DNA of 64,000 bases from contig NZ_FOOT01000001.1 in assembly GCF_900113285.1 (NCBI RefSeq), positions 992,001 to 1,056,000 on the forward strand, read 5' to 3'. This DNA is from Pontibacter chinhatensis (GTDB lineage: Bacteria; Bacteroidota; Bacteroidia; Cytophagales; Hymenobacteraceae). The notes beneath the pieces were generated by a model that worked only from the letters and a program-made list of their open reading frames with translations, searched no databases and was not told where the DNA came from. The translations under genes and the position numbers were made by a program. The first letter of the stretch is position 1. Every line of letters begins with the position of its first letter. Below, piece after piece: positions 34,664-43,879 of the stretch.

Positions 34664-35314
34664 CTAAGGCTGTTTATCTGATGCGTCAGACTTCTTGTTA
34701 GAAGGTACTGGAAGATTCCAGTGATAGCGGAGTGCTAACATTCGCAAGGTAAAGCATACCGTTAACGCAATAACCGCCACCCAATCACTCGATATCCAAT
34801 TGAGGTATTCTCCTAACACTACTATCAGAGCCCCTATCAGCGCTGCCAAGGCATAGATCTCTTTCTCAAGAATAATGGGGACACGGTTGAGTAATATATC
34901 GCGAATGACCCCGCCTCCAACCGCAGTCGTTATCCCCAGCAGCACGGCTACCTCTCCATTGTGTCCAAAGTGCAGCGCTTTCTGTGCACCAGTCACGGCA
35001 AATAGTGACAAGCCGACGGCATCGAAAAATAGCACAGGCCGGTTGAGTAGCTCAACAAGGGAGTATAAACCGACAGTCATTCCGGCTGCGATAATAGCTA
35101 CTACCAAGTACTGCCAGTTCGACAGGCCAGCGGGTGGGATAGCCCCGATACAAAGATCCCGAACAATACCACCGCCACAGGCTACCGTAAAGGCAAGGGC
35201 ACATATGCCAAATAAGTCAAGATTACGTCTTCTTGCTGCGGTTGCCCCGCTTATGGCAAAGGCAAAGGTCCCCGCCATTTCAAGAAAGTAATACAGGGAG
35301 TGTAGTTTTTCCAT
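34664..35314 (-). CDS. TRIC/UPF0126-type membrane channel
   Basis: 216 residues from ATG 35314; an in-frame TTG at 35341 would overlap the upstream gene. Seven helices in two repeated halves, each with a glycine-rich motif: VACGGGIVRDLCIG and TAVGGGVIRDILLNR. These GGG-x-x-RD pairs define the bacterial homologues of trimeric intracellular cation channels (YicG/UPF0126), which can pass K+. It begins 19 bp after the M20 amidohydrolase gene on the same strand, so the two may share a transcript. Confidence 0.9.
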   Translation of the reverse strand: MEKLHSLYYFLEMAGTFAFAISGATAARRRNLDLFGICALAFTVACGGGIVRDLCIGAIPPAGLSNWQYLVVAIIAAGMTVGLYSLVELLNRPVLFFDAVGLSLFAVTGAQKALHFGHNGEVAVLLGITTAVGGGVIRDILLNRVPIILEKEIYALAALIGALIVVLGEYLNWISSDWVAVIALTVCFTLRMLALRYHWNLPVPSNKKSDASDKQP

Positions 35315-35333
35315 TCTGTTTTCCCAGACCAGT

Positions 35334-36599
35334 TTAGTCAAACCAGGCTGCGGCGGCAGTCATCATCGCCTGCAAGCCGGTTTTTAAAGTTGGGTGAATT
35401 ACTGGTGCAAACCTAGGAGAATGGTTGCTAGGTATAGAATTAATTCGATTTTCTTTTTTAGCTGCCAGGAAAGTCTGGGGATCGGTGCCGCCAACAAACC
35501 AGAAAACGTACGGCACGTTCCAGCTACGCCCGAAAATAGAGAAGTCTTCACTGGCTGAGGCAGGCTTCCCCTCGAACGACTTGTCGCCAAACTGCGCTTC
35601 AAAAGCCGCCGCTACTCTTGACGTGGCGATGGCATCATTTTCAGTCATCGGATAACTGACAATTTCGGTAATTTCCGGTTCTCTAGGTGCATTGGAGGCA
35701 GCACACTCGGCACAGCAGATCCGCTTCACTGCTGAAAGTATGTGATCCTTTACGTTGTCATTAAAAGTGCGGATATTAAGCTTCAGGGTGGCATCTTCGG
35801 GGATGATATTCTCTTTAGTGCCGGCCTGCAGCGAGCCCACCGTCAGCACGGCGTTCTCAACCGGGGCCACCTCACGGGAAATGATGGTTTGCAGGCGCAT
35901 AGTAGTAGCCGCAGCCATTACCACCGGATCAATGGAAGTATGGGGCTGGGAACCATGCGATCCCCGGCCAAAGAGTTTTATCTTCAGGCTGTTGCCGGCA
36001 GAAAGTATAGGGCCGCTGCGGTACCTGACCGTGCCCGCCTCTCCCACCATCACGTGCTGGCCAAGAATGATATCCGGCTTGGGGAAACGCTCCACCATAC
36101 CATCATCTATCATACTTTGGGCACCCCGGCCGACTTCTTCGCCTGGCTGAAAAACGGCCATCAGCGTGCCTCTCCACAGGTCTCTGTTTTCTGAAAACAG
36201 TCTGGCCGCGCCCATCAGCCAGGCTACGTGCAGGTCGTGCCCGCATACATGCGATACCCCCACTTCTACCCCCTCTTCATCCCGGGCTATTTTCGTGCTT
36301 GCATAGGGTAACCCCGTGTCCTCTGTTACAGGAAGCGCATCCATATCCGCCCGAAGCATCACAACAGGCCCTTCGCCATTCTTTAAAATACCTACTACAC
36401 CGGTTACCCCAACTCCCGTTGAAACCTCGAACTGGCATTGAGCCAAATAGTCTGCAGCTATCTGGGCTGTCCGAAACTCCTGCATCGATAACTCCGGGTT
36501 CTGGTGAATATCTTTGTAAATCGCTTCCAATTCGGGTAACAGCTGCTCTATAGCGCTGTCCAGTTTATCATTGAAGGTTTTGATTTGGGTAATCTCCAT
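35334..36599 (-). CDS. M20-family amidohydrolase (N-acyl amino acid/IAA-conjugate hydrolase type)
   Basis: 421 residues without a signal peptide. M20D features: LRADMDALPV (about 80-89), VCGHDLHVAWLMGAARLF with the metal-binding His pair, FQPGEEVGRGAQSMIDDG with the catalytic Glu, GQHV, and a dimerisation domain with RGSHGSQPHTSIDP. SEDFS near the end gives the final ligand. Such enzymes cleave N-acyl or N-acetyl amino acids and indole-acetyl conjugates. It is followed by the TRIC gene (19 bp) and preceded by an MFS pump on the same strand. Confidence 0.9.
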   Translation of the reverse strand: MEITQIKTFNDKLDSAIEQLLPELEAIYKDIHQNPELSMQEFRTAQIAADYLAQCQFEVSTGVGVTGVVGILKNGEGPVVMLRADMDALPVTEDTGLPYASTKIARDEEGVEVGVSHVCGHDLHVAWLMGAARLFSENRDLWRGTLMAVFQPGEEVGRGAQSMIDDGMVERFPKPDIILGQHVMVGEAGTVRYRSGPILSAGNSLKIKLFGRGSHGSQPHTSIDPVVMAAATTMRLQTIISREVAPVENAVLTVGSLQAGTKENIIPEDATLKLNIRTFNDNVKDHILSAVKRICCAECAASNAPREPEITEIVSYPMTENDAIATSRVAAAFEAQFGDKSFEGKPASASEDFSIFGRSWNVPYVFWFVGGTDPQTFLAAKKENRINSIPSNHSPRFAPVIHPTLKTGLQAMMTAAAAWFD

Positions 36600-36638
36600 A
36601 ACTATCAGGTTAAGTCGCGCTAAAGGTTATACTTCGGG

Positions 36639-38105
36639 TTATTCAATTACTTCCGTTGGCTTGCCTTTCGGGATGGTTATCATGATGGCAACAATGGCCA
36701 CCACAATCATAAACACGTTAAACAGCAGGCCCATACCGGCGGCAAAGCGTACGTCCACGTTATCGGTCCTGCCCATAAAGAGATCAGCCATTGGCGGTAA
36801 TCCTTCCATATCACTAAGGCCGTAAAAGATGGCGGCAGAGATGGCAACGCCAAAAGCAGCCCCTAATGACGAGGCCATTTTATAGATGCCCGAAGCTGAG
36901 CCTGCTTTGTCGCCCGGAACATTACTTAGGGCTGCATCTGTAGAAGGGGTAGCATAAAAACCAAGCCCAATACCGAATAGTGTGAAGCCTATAAACGCGG
37001 CGATAATGTATTGGCCAGCCATCAGGAAGGTAAGGCTGGTGAGCACAATGCCAAGGCCCGTAATTGCGCAGCCCATCAGCATAGGTTTTCTAGGCCCCAA
37101 ACGCTGGAGCAGTTTCTCACCTACCCGGATGGTGCTCAGCACAGCCACTAAATACCCGATCGTAACTAAGCCGGATTGCAACGAAGACAAGCCCGCCTCT
37201 GCCTGTACGAGCGCAAGCGACACAAGCAGTGTTCCGGCAGCCCCGTTTAGCAGAAAGTTGGACAGCGTTGCCCCCGAGAATGTTTGGTTGCTAAAGAGAG
37301 ACAGGTCAACAAAGCCGTTCTCGCTCCTCTTTTCTATCCGAAGAAAGATGATGGTGGAAATGACAAAAATAGCGATTCCTGCAAGTACGGCAGGGCTTAA
37401 CCAGCCAAGGCTGGCGCCTTGCCCGATCACGATGTTGATGGCCAGCATGGCGATGATAAAGGCGATAAGCCCGGCCCAGTCGAAGGCCTTTTCTACTGTG
37501 TCCGTTGATTTACTTTCCGGAGTTCCTCTTATGAGCAGGTAACTTATAACAGCGACAAGTATAGACAGAATAAAAATCCAGCGCCAACCCATGGTAGAGG
37601 CTATCAGGCCACCAAATAACGCGCTAAGGCCGGAGCCGCCCCATGAGCCGATAGACCAAAAGCTAAGCGCCCGCTGGCGCTCTTTCCCTTCATAATAAGC
37701 TTTCATCAGGGCCAGGGTGGCCGGCATGATACAGGCTGCTGAAAGCCCCTGCAGGATGCGCCCTGCCAGGAGAAAAACAGCAGTACCCGAAGGCGAGACG
37801 ACAATAAGTATGGAGCCGATAACACTCAGCAGCAAGCCAATGTATGTCAGCTTTACCCTACCTAAACGGTCTGCTAAGCCGCCGGCTACAACTATAAATA
37901 TACCCGAGAAAAGCGCTGTGATACTAACCGCCAGGTTGTTCAGGTCATAGCTAATCCCTAAGTCTTCCTGCATTGCCGGGGCAATGTTCAGGGTTGTTTG
38001 GGCAAATAGCCAGAAGGTAACAACGGCTAAGACAATTCCTAGAATAAGCCTGTCTGTTCCCCGGTAATTGGCAGTAGTAGCCAGGGTTGGGTTAATAGAA
38101 GCCAT
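36639..38105 (-). CDS. MFS drug-efflux transporter (DHA2/QacA-like)
   Basis: 488 residues, about 14 helices. Motif A variant GLADRLGRVKLTYIGL after helix 2, LQGLSAACIMPATLALMKAYY (motif C-like, proton antiporters), RWIFILSILVAV, and the central RIEKRSENGFVDLSLFSN loop of DHA2 pumps. It is 39 bp from the M20 gene downstream and 74 bp from the FMN-reductase gene upstream, all on the minus strand. That setting suggests export of the same aromatic or electrophilic compound that the neighbours modify; this is inference. Confidence 0.9.
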   Translation of the reverse strand: MASINPTLATTANYRGTDRLILGIVLAVVTFWLFAQTTLNIAPAMQEDLGISYDLNNLAVSITALFSGIFIVVAGGLADRLGRVKLTYIGLLLSVIGSILIVVSPSGTAVFLLAGRILQGLSAACIMPATLALMKAYYEGKERQRALSFWSIGSWGGSGLSALFGGLIASTMGWRWIFILSILVAVISYLLIRGTPESKSTDTVEKAFDWAGLIAFIIAMLAINIVIGQGASLGWLSPAVLAGIAIFVISTIIFLRIEKRSENGFVDLSLFSNQTFSGATLSNFLLNGAAGTLLVSLALVQAEAGLSSLQSGLVTIGYLVAVLSTIRVGEKLLQRLGPRKPMLMGCAITGLGIVLTSLTFLMAGQYIIAAFIGFTLFGIGLGFYATPSTDAALSNVPGDKAGSASGIYKMASSLGAAFGVAISAAIFYGLSDMEGLPPMADLFMGRTDNVDVRFAAGMGLLFNVFMIVVAIVAIMITIPKGKPTEVIE

Positions 38106-38179
38106 ACGCGCATTGTTATTTCTTATTTAAACGTATTTGGCTCCAAAACAATAGCGGAAAAAGAAAAAATATACTTCTT

Positions 38180-38842
38180 TTACTCCACTCGCTCTGTTTC
38201 CTTATCTGTCTTTTCCCCCAGAAATTCCACCCAAGCCTTTTTAATGCAAGGGTAATGTTTGGATGCCTCCACCAGGTTCATAAACCCGACTAAGTTATCT
38301 TCGAACCTTTTGGCTAAGGTCTTATCTTTTAGGCCTCCATTCTCATCGAAGGCTTCATGGGCCGTTGCCAGTGAAAACATATCCGGGTAAACCCTGGTGC
38401 CCAGGTGCTCCAGCGGAATTCTCAGAGACCATAGCCCCCTGTTACCGCCAGCCATCGACGGAGAGGCAGACATCAGCAAGGCATGGTGCTGGTGGAAAGG
38501 CTGCGGGCGAAAGCGGGAGACCCAGTCGATCATGTTTTTAAGGATACCGGGCATGGAGCCGTTATACTCTGGCGCTGCGATGATAAAGGCATCGTTTGCC
38601 AAAATACGCTCCTTAAATTCCTGCGCTCCCTCCGGATGGTAGTTGTCTACCTCCAGGTCCTGGTTAAAGGAAGGACAGTCAAACTCGCTCATACTTGCAA
38701 AGTCGACGGTGCCGCCATTCTTGCCGATAACTTGCGTCGCTAGTTTGGCCAGCCTTGTGTTGATGGAATTCTCTCTAAGAGAGGCCGAGAAGATAAGAAA
38801 GCTCGTATGGCCTTGCCGGTTAGTATTTTGCTGTTCTGTCAT
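38180..38842 (-). CDS. NAD(P)H-dependent FMN reductase
   Basis: 220 residues, flavodoxin-like. SASLRENSINTRLAKLA is the FMN-phosphate loop (S-x-S-x(2)-N pattern), APEYNGSMPGILKNMIDWVSR the isoalloxazine loop, and SASPSMAGGNRG the third flavin contact. Related to chromate/azo/quinone reductases (ArsH/YieF/NQR group). It would reduce quinones or azo compounds with NAD(P)H in the cytosol. Belongs to the minus-strand set between 34.6 and 39.7 kb. Confidence 0.9.
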   Translation of the reverse strand: MTEQQNTNRQGHTSFLIFSASLRENSINTRLAKLATQVIGKNGGTVDFASMSEFDCPSFNQDLEVDNYHPEGAQEFKERILANDAFIIAAPEYNGSMPGILKNMIDWVSRFRPQPFHQHHALLMSASPSMAGGNRGLWSLRIPLEHLGTRVYPDMFSLATAHEAFDENGGLKDKTLAKRFEDNLVGFMNLVEASKHYPCIKKAWVEFLGEKTDKETERVE

Positions 38843-38919
38843 TTATTTCTATCGATTGGGATTAATTGTCCAAACCCGTTACATCATCACTTAGCGGGTA
38901 AGCAGCCGTTAAGGACTTT

Positions 38920-39681
38920 TTACATTACGCTTAAGCCACCATCTATTACCTGGGTGGTACCGGTTATAAAGCGGCTCTCATCACTGGCCAGAAACAACAC
39001 CAGTTGCGCAATTTCCTCAGGGGTAGCATAACGGCCCAGCGGAATCGTCTTCTCCAGTTCTTTTTTGGCGGCTTCGGCGTGGCCCGGAGCAAACCCTTCC
39101 TCCAGGGATCGCATCATCCGGTTATCGACCGGAGAGGGATGCACTGAGTTCACCCGTATCTTTCGGGGGGCGGCCTCCACAGCGGCTGCCCGCATGATGC
39201 CCACTACGGCATGCTTGCTGGTGATGTAGGCACTAACATTCGGGCTTCCGTTGATGCCCGCCACCGATGAGGTATTGATAATGCTGCCCCCATCGTTCAT
39301 TTGCGGCAGCACGTATTTCACTCCCAGCCAGGCTCCTTTTACATTGACTGCGATTACCTTGTCGAACATGTCTTCCGGGTACTCGGCTATCGGTTTTACC
39401 ACCCCTTCAATACCGGCGTTATTAAAGAACACATCAATCTTGCCGAAAGCCTTCACGGTAGTGTCCACGTAGCGCTGCACATCTTCCGATTTTGACACAT
39501 CGGCGGCACAGTACTGCACATTCTCGAGGCCCAGCTCTACCACAGCCTGCTGTAAGGCATCCTCGTTCAGGTCAACGAGCATTACCCTGGCTCCTTCCTC
39601 TAAAAATAACTTAGCTGTTAGTTTTCCGATACTGCCAGCACCGCCCGTGATAATGGCAACTTTGTTTTCTAGCTTTTTCAT
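38920..39681 (-). CDS. Short-chain dehydrogenase/reductase (SDR)
   Basis: 253 residues from ATG 39681; the frame is open four more codons. Classical SDR: cofactor loop TGGAGSIGK (about 11-19), Asp at the end of strand 2 (LVDLNED, favouring NAD(H)), NNAG at about 87-90, catalytic Ser in NTSSVAG (about 138), and YITSKHAVVG (Tyr-x(3)-Lys, about 152-156). Ends with the usual FITGTTQVIDGG. Substrate unknown, an alcohol or ketone. It is the first gene of the minus-strand set; the divergent intergenic region to the dioxygenase gene carries a palindrome. Confidence 0.92.
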   Translation of the reverse strand: MKKLENKVAIITGGAGSIGKLTAKLFLEEGARVMLVDLNEDALQQAVVELGLENVQYCAADVSKSEDVQRYVDTTVKAFGKIDVFFNNAGIEGVVKPIAEYPEDMFDKVIAVNVKGAWLGVKYVLPQMNDGGSIINTSSVAGINGSPNVSAYITSKHAVVGIMRAAAVEAAPRKIRVNSVHPSPVDNRMMRSLEEGFAPGHAEAAKKELEKTIPLGRYATPEEIAQLVLFLASDESRFITGTTQVIDGGLSVM

Positions 39682-39732
39682 AATAGCAATCAACTGGAAA
39701 TGAATATACTATACCTCTAACCCAATTAAAGT

Positions 39733-39755
39733 AACGTTCTTGGCATAGGAACGTT
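39733..39755. promoter_or_regulatory. Candidate operator palindrome between SDR and dioxygenase genes
   Basis: AACGTTC (39733-39739), 9-bp spacer, GAACGTT (39749-39755), with a further AACGTT at about 39769. It lies in the 236-bp divergent region, 52 bp before the SDR start, where a repressor could control both directions. No regulator gene is adjacent. Confidence 0.5.
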
Positions 39756-39917
39756 GGGCCTCATGCTAAAACGTTGCCTCTGGAAAATCAAAGGCTAGCC
39801 CCCCGATAAAATCTATCGTAAGAACTATTTATTGATGAGCAGCAGTCAATTGTTTGCATCAAGAATAGGCAGCTCACCCACATGTAACCTATGGTCGGGA
39901 ATTCTAAAAGGAGAAGT

Positions 39918-40895
39918 ATGAATCAGTTAAAAGGCGTACACCACGTAACTGCGATAACCAGCAGTGCAGAAAAAATATACGAGTTCTTCACATATACTTT
40001 GGGAATGCGTTTAGTGAAGAAAACAGTGAACCAGGATGATATTCAGACCTATCACTTGTTTTTTGCCGATGATAAGGGCAGCGCAGGAACCGACATCACT
40101 TTCTTCGACTTTCCGGGCATCCCGAAAGGGGTGCATGGCACCAACGAAATCTCCAGAACTTCCTTACGTGTGCCTAGCGATGCGGCATTAGAATATTGGG
40201 TGAAACGATTTGATCGATTAGGAGTCAAGCACTCCGGAATTAAAGCACAATTCGGCAAGAAAACGCTTCCTTTCGTGGATTTTGATGAGCAGCAGTATCA
40301 ACTCGTATCGGATGAGCTTGATAAAGGAGTAGCCGCGGGTACACCCTGGCAGAAAGGTCCGGTCCCTGTGGAGTATGCTATTACAGGCCTGGGGCCGGTT
40401 TGCATCCAAATCGCAGACTTCGGCTATTTTAAAGAGATGCTGGAGAAGGTCCTCCTATTTAAGGAGACTAAGCAGGAAGGGGCATTCCATTTATTTGAGG
40501 TAGGCGAAGGCGGAAATGGCGCCTCCATCATTGTAGAAGATAACCCCAATCCTCCGCAAGCCCGGCAAGGCTTTGGCACAGTACACCACGCCGCGTTCCG
40601 GGTAGCGGATAGGAAGGTGTTAGATGAATGGACGGAGTGGATGGCCAGGATAGGGATTCCTACCTCGGGGTACGTGAACCGCTATTTCTTTGAGTCGCTA
40701 TACGTCAGAGTGGCGCCACAGATCCTGTTTGAATTCGCCACAGACGGACCTGGCTTTATGGGCGATGAGCCTTACGAAACGCTGGGGGAAAAATTATCCC
40801 TACCTCCCTTCCTGGAGCCCAAGCGCGCGCAAATAGAAAAACTGGTCCGCCCGATCGATACCACCAGAAGCACGAAAGAATTCAGTAAGGAATAA
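39918..40895 (+). CDS. Ring-cleaving dioxygenase, MhqO/LinE-like glyoxalase family
   Basis: 325 residues from ATG 39918. It has one of the few good ribosome-binding sites here (AAGGAG, 7 bp upstream), which decides against the open start at 39891. Two VOC modules: QLKGVHHVTAITSSAEKIYEFF at the start (metal His) and GTVHHAAFRVAD at about 221-232, with Glu in ILFEFATDGPGF (about 278) completing the Fe/Mn triad. Family members (MhqA/MhqO/MhqE in Bacillus) open hydroquinones in quinone stress, matching the FMN reductase, SDR and pump across the divergent promoter. Confidence 0.9.
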   Translation: MNQLKGVHHVTAITSSAEKIYEFFTYTLGMRLVKKTVNQDDIQTYHLFFADDKGSAGTDITFFDFPGIPKGVHGTNEISRTSLRVPSDAALEYWVKRFDRLGVKHSGIKAQFGKKTLPFVDFDEQQYQLVSDELDKGVAAGTPWQKGPVPVEYAITGLGPVCIQIADFGYFKEMLEKVLLFKETKQEGAFHLFEVGEGGNGASIIVEDNPNPPQARQGFGTVHHAAFRVADRKVLDEWTEWMARIGIPTSGYVNRYFFESLYVRVAPQILFEFATDGPGFMGDEPYETLGEKLSLPPFLEPKRAQIEKLVRPIDTTRSTKEFSKE

Positions 40896-40925
40896 GTAGT
40901 AAATCTCAAGTTGTGATTTACTACT
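40895..40925 (+). terminator. Hairpin after the dioxygenase gene
   Basis: AGTAGTAAATC (40895-40905) / GATTTACTACT (40915-40925), perfect, 9-nt loop. No long T-run follows, so its strength as a terminator is uncertain. Confidence 0.45.
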
Positions 40926-40945
40926 TTGGTGAAGGTGTAAACCTG

Positions 40946-41012
40946 CCCCTCCCAAGAGGGGAATTTAGCAAGAGAGTAGGTGATTCCCCTCCTCGGAGGG
41001 GTTGGGGGTGGG
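40946..41012 (+). repeat. G/C-run repeat element, copy 2
   Basis: Contains two mirror-like hairpins, CCCCTCCCAAGAGGGG (40946-40961) and CCCCTCCTCGGAGGGG (40986-41001), then TTGGGGGTGGG. The right end resembles 23692-23711. From memory such CCCCTC...GGTTGGGGGTGGG elements are frequent between genes in Bacteroidota. The rest of 40896-41245 holds no gene. Confidence 0.6.
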
Positions 41013-41150
41013 TTAATCGCAATTTGAATTAAGGTAAAAATCAAAGTATAAAATTGGCAGAGGTTTCTAAATACTTAAGAGTCGTCTGCCATGTAGGAAA
41101 TATAACGAAGCCACACATCCTGGATTTTAGGCTACCTGTAAAAAGCAAAA

Positions 41151-41180
41151 AGGCCTCCAGCGCATTTGAGCTGGAGGCCT
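41151..41180 (-). terminator. Intrinsic terminator for the SGNH-GH20 gene
   Basis: AGGCCTCCAGC (41151-41161) / GCTGGAGGCCT (41170-41180). On the minus strand it is followed by TTTTTGCTTTTT. It lies 65 bp past the stop at 41246, with two TATACTT words between. Confidence 0.85.
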
Positions 41181-41245
41181 CCGTTTAAGTGCAGTTTATA
41201 CTTTTTCTGAACTTATTTGGTATACTTATTTTGAACCTATATGCC

Positions 41246-43879
41246 TTACTGCAGCACCTTTCCTGTCGGAGTTTCCGCTGCAATGTTGAGCGGCACGAAG
41301 GTAAACATCCACTTCACAGGGTTCTGCCAATCTTTCCCTTTAAAGCTGCCAACCGGAAGCTTCACCAGAACTGTGTTCCATCCCTTCTTCACCGGCAAAG
41401 CCACCGGCTCCCGGTAAGAATATCCCTCATCATAGAGTGGCATTTCGGCATTTCCCTTCTGCCCGGCTCGCTTCCACTTAGGCGGGTCTATCAAATTCCC
41501 GTTCAGGAAGATGGCGCTACTTCTATTATCCCAGGTCCCTTCGGCTGGAGTATCGGAGTTGTAGGAGCGGGACAAATCCTGGAAACCAATCCAGAAATGG
41601 CCAATGGTATCTGTCTCGCTCCAGAATCGGGTAGTGGCATACCAGGTGGTGTTTTCTTCTGGCTTTTCCAGCACTCCCTTAATGAGCGGAGCCCAAAAAT
41701 GACGCAGCACCACCGTGCCTCCTACCGCCTCGGCATCAGGTTTTTTAAACTTAAAGTTCTTCTTTTCCGGAGCGAAGGAAGCAGACAAGTTGCCTTTGTT
41801 TTTGTAGGGGCCAAAAAGTTGCCAGGAAATATTTGAATTTGCGGCGTAGGGGAAATCCAGATCTGAAAAATGAGTCGCCTGGTGGTCTGTTAGCCTGCCC
41901 TCAAACTCCTGAAACTCCTTCACGCGCTCCTGATTATTCACCGGGATATTGGCAATCCACCCTGGATAGCCGCCCCCTTTCCAGCTGCGCTCGGCAAAGG
42001 CCAAGATGCCGGGGTATACCGGGTTCAGGCGCAGCACGTCCTCCTGCTGCAGCACGTTGCGGTCGTTCCATACACAAAGTATAGCGCCCAACACATTGCC
42101 GCCGCTTGCCACACGGTCCCCCAGTTGCCGGCTGAAAATGGTGTTTACAGCCTCCAGCGGGTCCATGTGGTTTAGGTACAGGTGGCGGGATTCGATGTAG
42201 GTATAGTCTGGGTTTACAGGTCCTTCCTGCATCCACAGTTGGCGGTAAGTGGCTTTATCCAGGTTGCCGCCTGGGTCCCAGCCAATTGTTTTCTTGCCAC
42301 GCTCGTGCAGCCAGGCCGTCACCTGCGGCAGGAAATCGTGGTTGGTGATCTCCACTTCATCGCCCCCGATATGCACATAAGGCACATCGTAGGTATCGCA
42401 GAAGTCGCTGAGAATATTTTTCAGGTAGGCCAGTCCTTCTTCGCTCTGCATGTCAACGCCCATAGCCCGGGTAAAGGCAGCGCTATGCCCCGGCATGTCG
42501 ATCTCCGGCACCAGCGTAATGTGGCGGTCCCTGCAGTACTGAATCAGCTCCTGCATTTCGGCTACTGAGTAATAGGCGCCCTTGTTACGCGTCATGTGCT
42601 CTGGAGCGGTTAACTGCGGATAACGGGGTGTCTCCAGCCTCCAGGCAATGTCCTCAGTCAGGTGGAAGTGGAAGATGTTGAGTTTATACTTGGCCATCAC
42701 ATCTATCTGCTCTTTCAGCATCTCCATCGACTGGAAATTGCGGCCCACATCTACCATGTACCCACGCCACTCATAAGCAGGCCAATCCTGTATTTTGCTA
42801 CCCGGTATAAAACTGCCATCCCGCATGAGTTGGTCCAGGGTCTGCAGCCCGTTGAAGATGCCATGTGCCGTGTTTGCCTGTAGCTGTACCTTATCTTCCG
42901 TCACCTCTAAAGTATAGGCCTCACTTTCCTGTTGAGGGGCTTTGACAGAGGCAAGCGCCAGTGTTATACTTGGCTCACCGGGTACAGCCTTCGCCTTTAG
43001 CTGCACGGCTATTCCCTGCTTTGCAAGCATGGTTTTGAGTCGCTCCGCTTCCTGCTGCAGCTTAGGGTCCTGCACCACAATGCTGCGGGCCCGGTATAGG
43101 GGGAATACCGCATTCGTCCACTCCAGCTGCTGGGGCGCCGGAAGGATGGCCGGCTTTGCCTGCAGGTCGAGTACATGAGGGTAAACCAGGTGCTTCCAGA
43201 GCATATAGCCATCTCCGCTCAGGTGCAGGCCATCGTTGGTATAACTGGCTTTGAGCCTTCCGGTATTATCAGAGAAGGGAGCGTGCAGATTCAGGTAAGT
43301 ATAACCGTACTCCGGGGCCTTTGCCTGAAGTTGGGCGTTTACCTGTTTGATGAGTTCGCGCTTGCTGGTATGGCCGCCAAACTTCCCGAACTGCTCATTT
43401 ACCGGCAGGATGCTCTGCACATACAGCCTGGTAGTGGGGCTCTGCTGTTTCAGGTACGAACTTATCCAGTACATATTCTTGAGCAGGCTGTCCGGCGCTA
43501 CGCCCCGGGCTAGGTCGTTGGTGCCGATCAGCAGGAACACCTTAGTTGGTTTGCGGTTGGCGACCTCATCGAGGCGGTGCATCACGCCGGCAGAAACATC
43601 GCCGCTGATGCCGCGGTTCTTCAACCTTTTGTCGTCGAACAATTCGCTCCACTCCCCTCCGTCGCTGATACTGTTGCCCAGAAAGATGATGTCTCCTGAA
43701 GTATGGGGCAGGCTGCGGAAATGCGTCACGCGCTGGTGGTAGTAGGTAGAGAAGAGGCTGTCGGCCAGTTGCACCGGCTTTACCTGCGCCATTGTGTCAT
43801 GGCAAAGTATAAAAAGGAACAGCAGGATAGTAAGCCTCCGCATAAGGGCTAGAGATTCAGAGGTTCGCGTTCTACTCAT
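41246..43879 (-). CDS. Secreted SGNH-hydrolase / GH20 beta-N-acetylhexosaminidase fusion
   Basis: 877 residues from ATG 43879; an internal ATG at 43843 (MRRLTILLFLF) would give a tighter signal peptide. Domain 1 (about 45-230) is an SGNH/GDSL esterase: GNSISDGGEW (block I Ser), FLLIGTNDLARG (block III Asn), NDGLHLSGDGY (block V Asp/His). Domain 2 (about 240-330) is the GH20 N-terminal alpha/beta domain. Domain 3 (about 355-680) is the GH20 barrel with the catalytic Asp-Glu pair in VHIGGDEVEI. A C-terminal beta domain follows. Probably removes acyl groups and then terminal GlcNAc/GalNAc from glycans such as chitin, peptidoglycan or host glycans. Terminator downstream; monocistronic. Confidence 0.93.
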   Translation of the reverse strand: MSRTRTSESLALMRRLTILLFLFILCHDTMAQVKPVQLADSLFSTYYHQRVTHFRSLPHTSGDIIFLGNSISDGGEWSELFDDKRLKNRGISGDVSAGVMHRLDEVANRKPTKVFLLIGTNDLARGVAPDSLLKNMYWISSYLKQQSPTTRLYVQSILPVNEQFGKFGGHTSKRELIKQVNAQLQAKAPEYGYTYLNLHAPFSDNTGRLKASYTNDGLHLSGDGYMLWKHLVYPHVLDLQAKPAILPAPQQLEWTNAVFPLYRARSIVVQDPKLQQEAERLKTMLAKQGIAVQLKAKAVPGEPSITLALASVKAPQQESEAYTLEVTEDKVQLQANTAHGIFNGLQTLDQLMRDGSFIPGSKIQDWPAYEWRGYMVDVGRNFQSMEMLKEQIDVMAKYKLNIFHFHLTEDIAWRLETPRYPQLTAPEHMTRNKGAYYSVAEMQELIQYCRDRHITLVPEIDMPGHSAAFTRAMGVDMQSEEGLAYLKNILSDFCDTYDVPYVHIGGDEVEITNHDFLPQVTAWLHERGKKTIGWDPGGNLDKATYRQLWMQEGPVNPDYTYIESRHLYLNHMDPLEAVNTIFSRQLGDRVASGGNVLGAILCVWNDRNVLQQEDVLRLNPVYPGILAFAERSWKGGGYPGWIANIPVNNQERVKEFQEFEGRLTDHQATHFSDLDFPYAANSNISWQLFGPYKNKGNLSASFAPEKKNFKFKKPDAEAVGGTVVLRHFWAPLIKGVLEKPEENTTWYATTRFWSETDTIGHFWIGFQDLSRSYNSDTPAEGTWDNRSSAIFLNGNLIDPPKWKRAGQKGNAEMPLYDEGYSYREPVALPVKKGWNTVLVKLPVGSFKGKDWQNPVKWMFTFVPLNIAAETPTGKVLQ

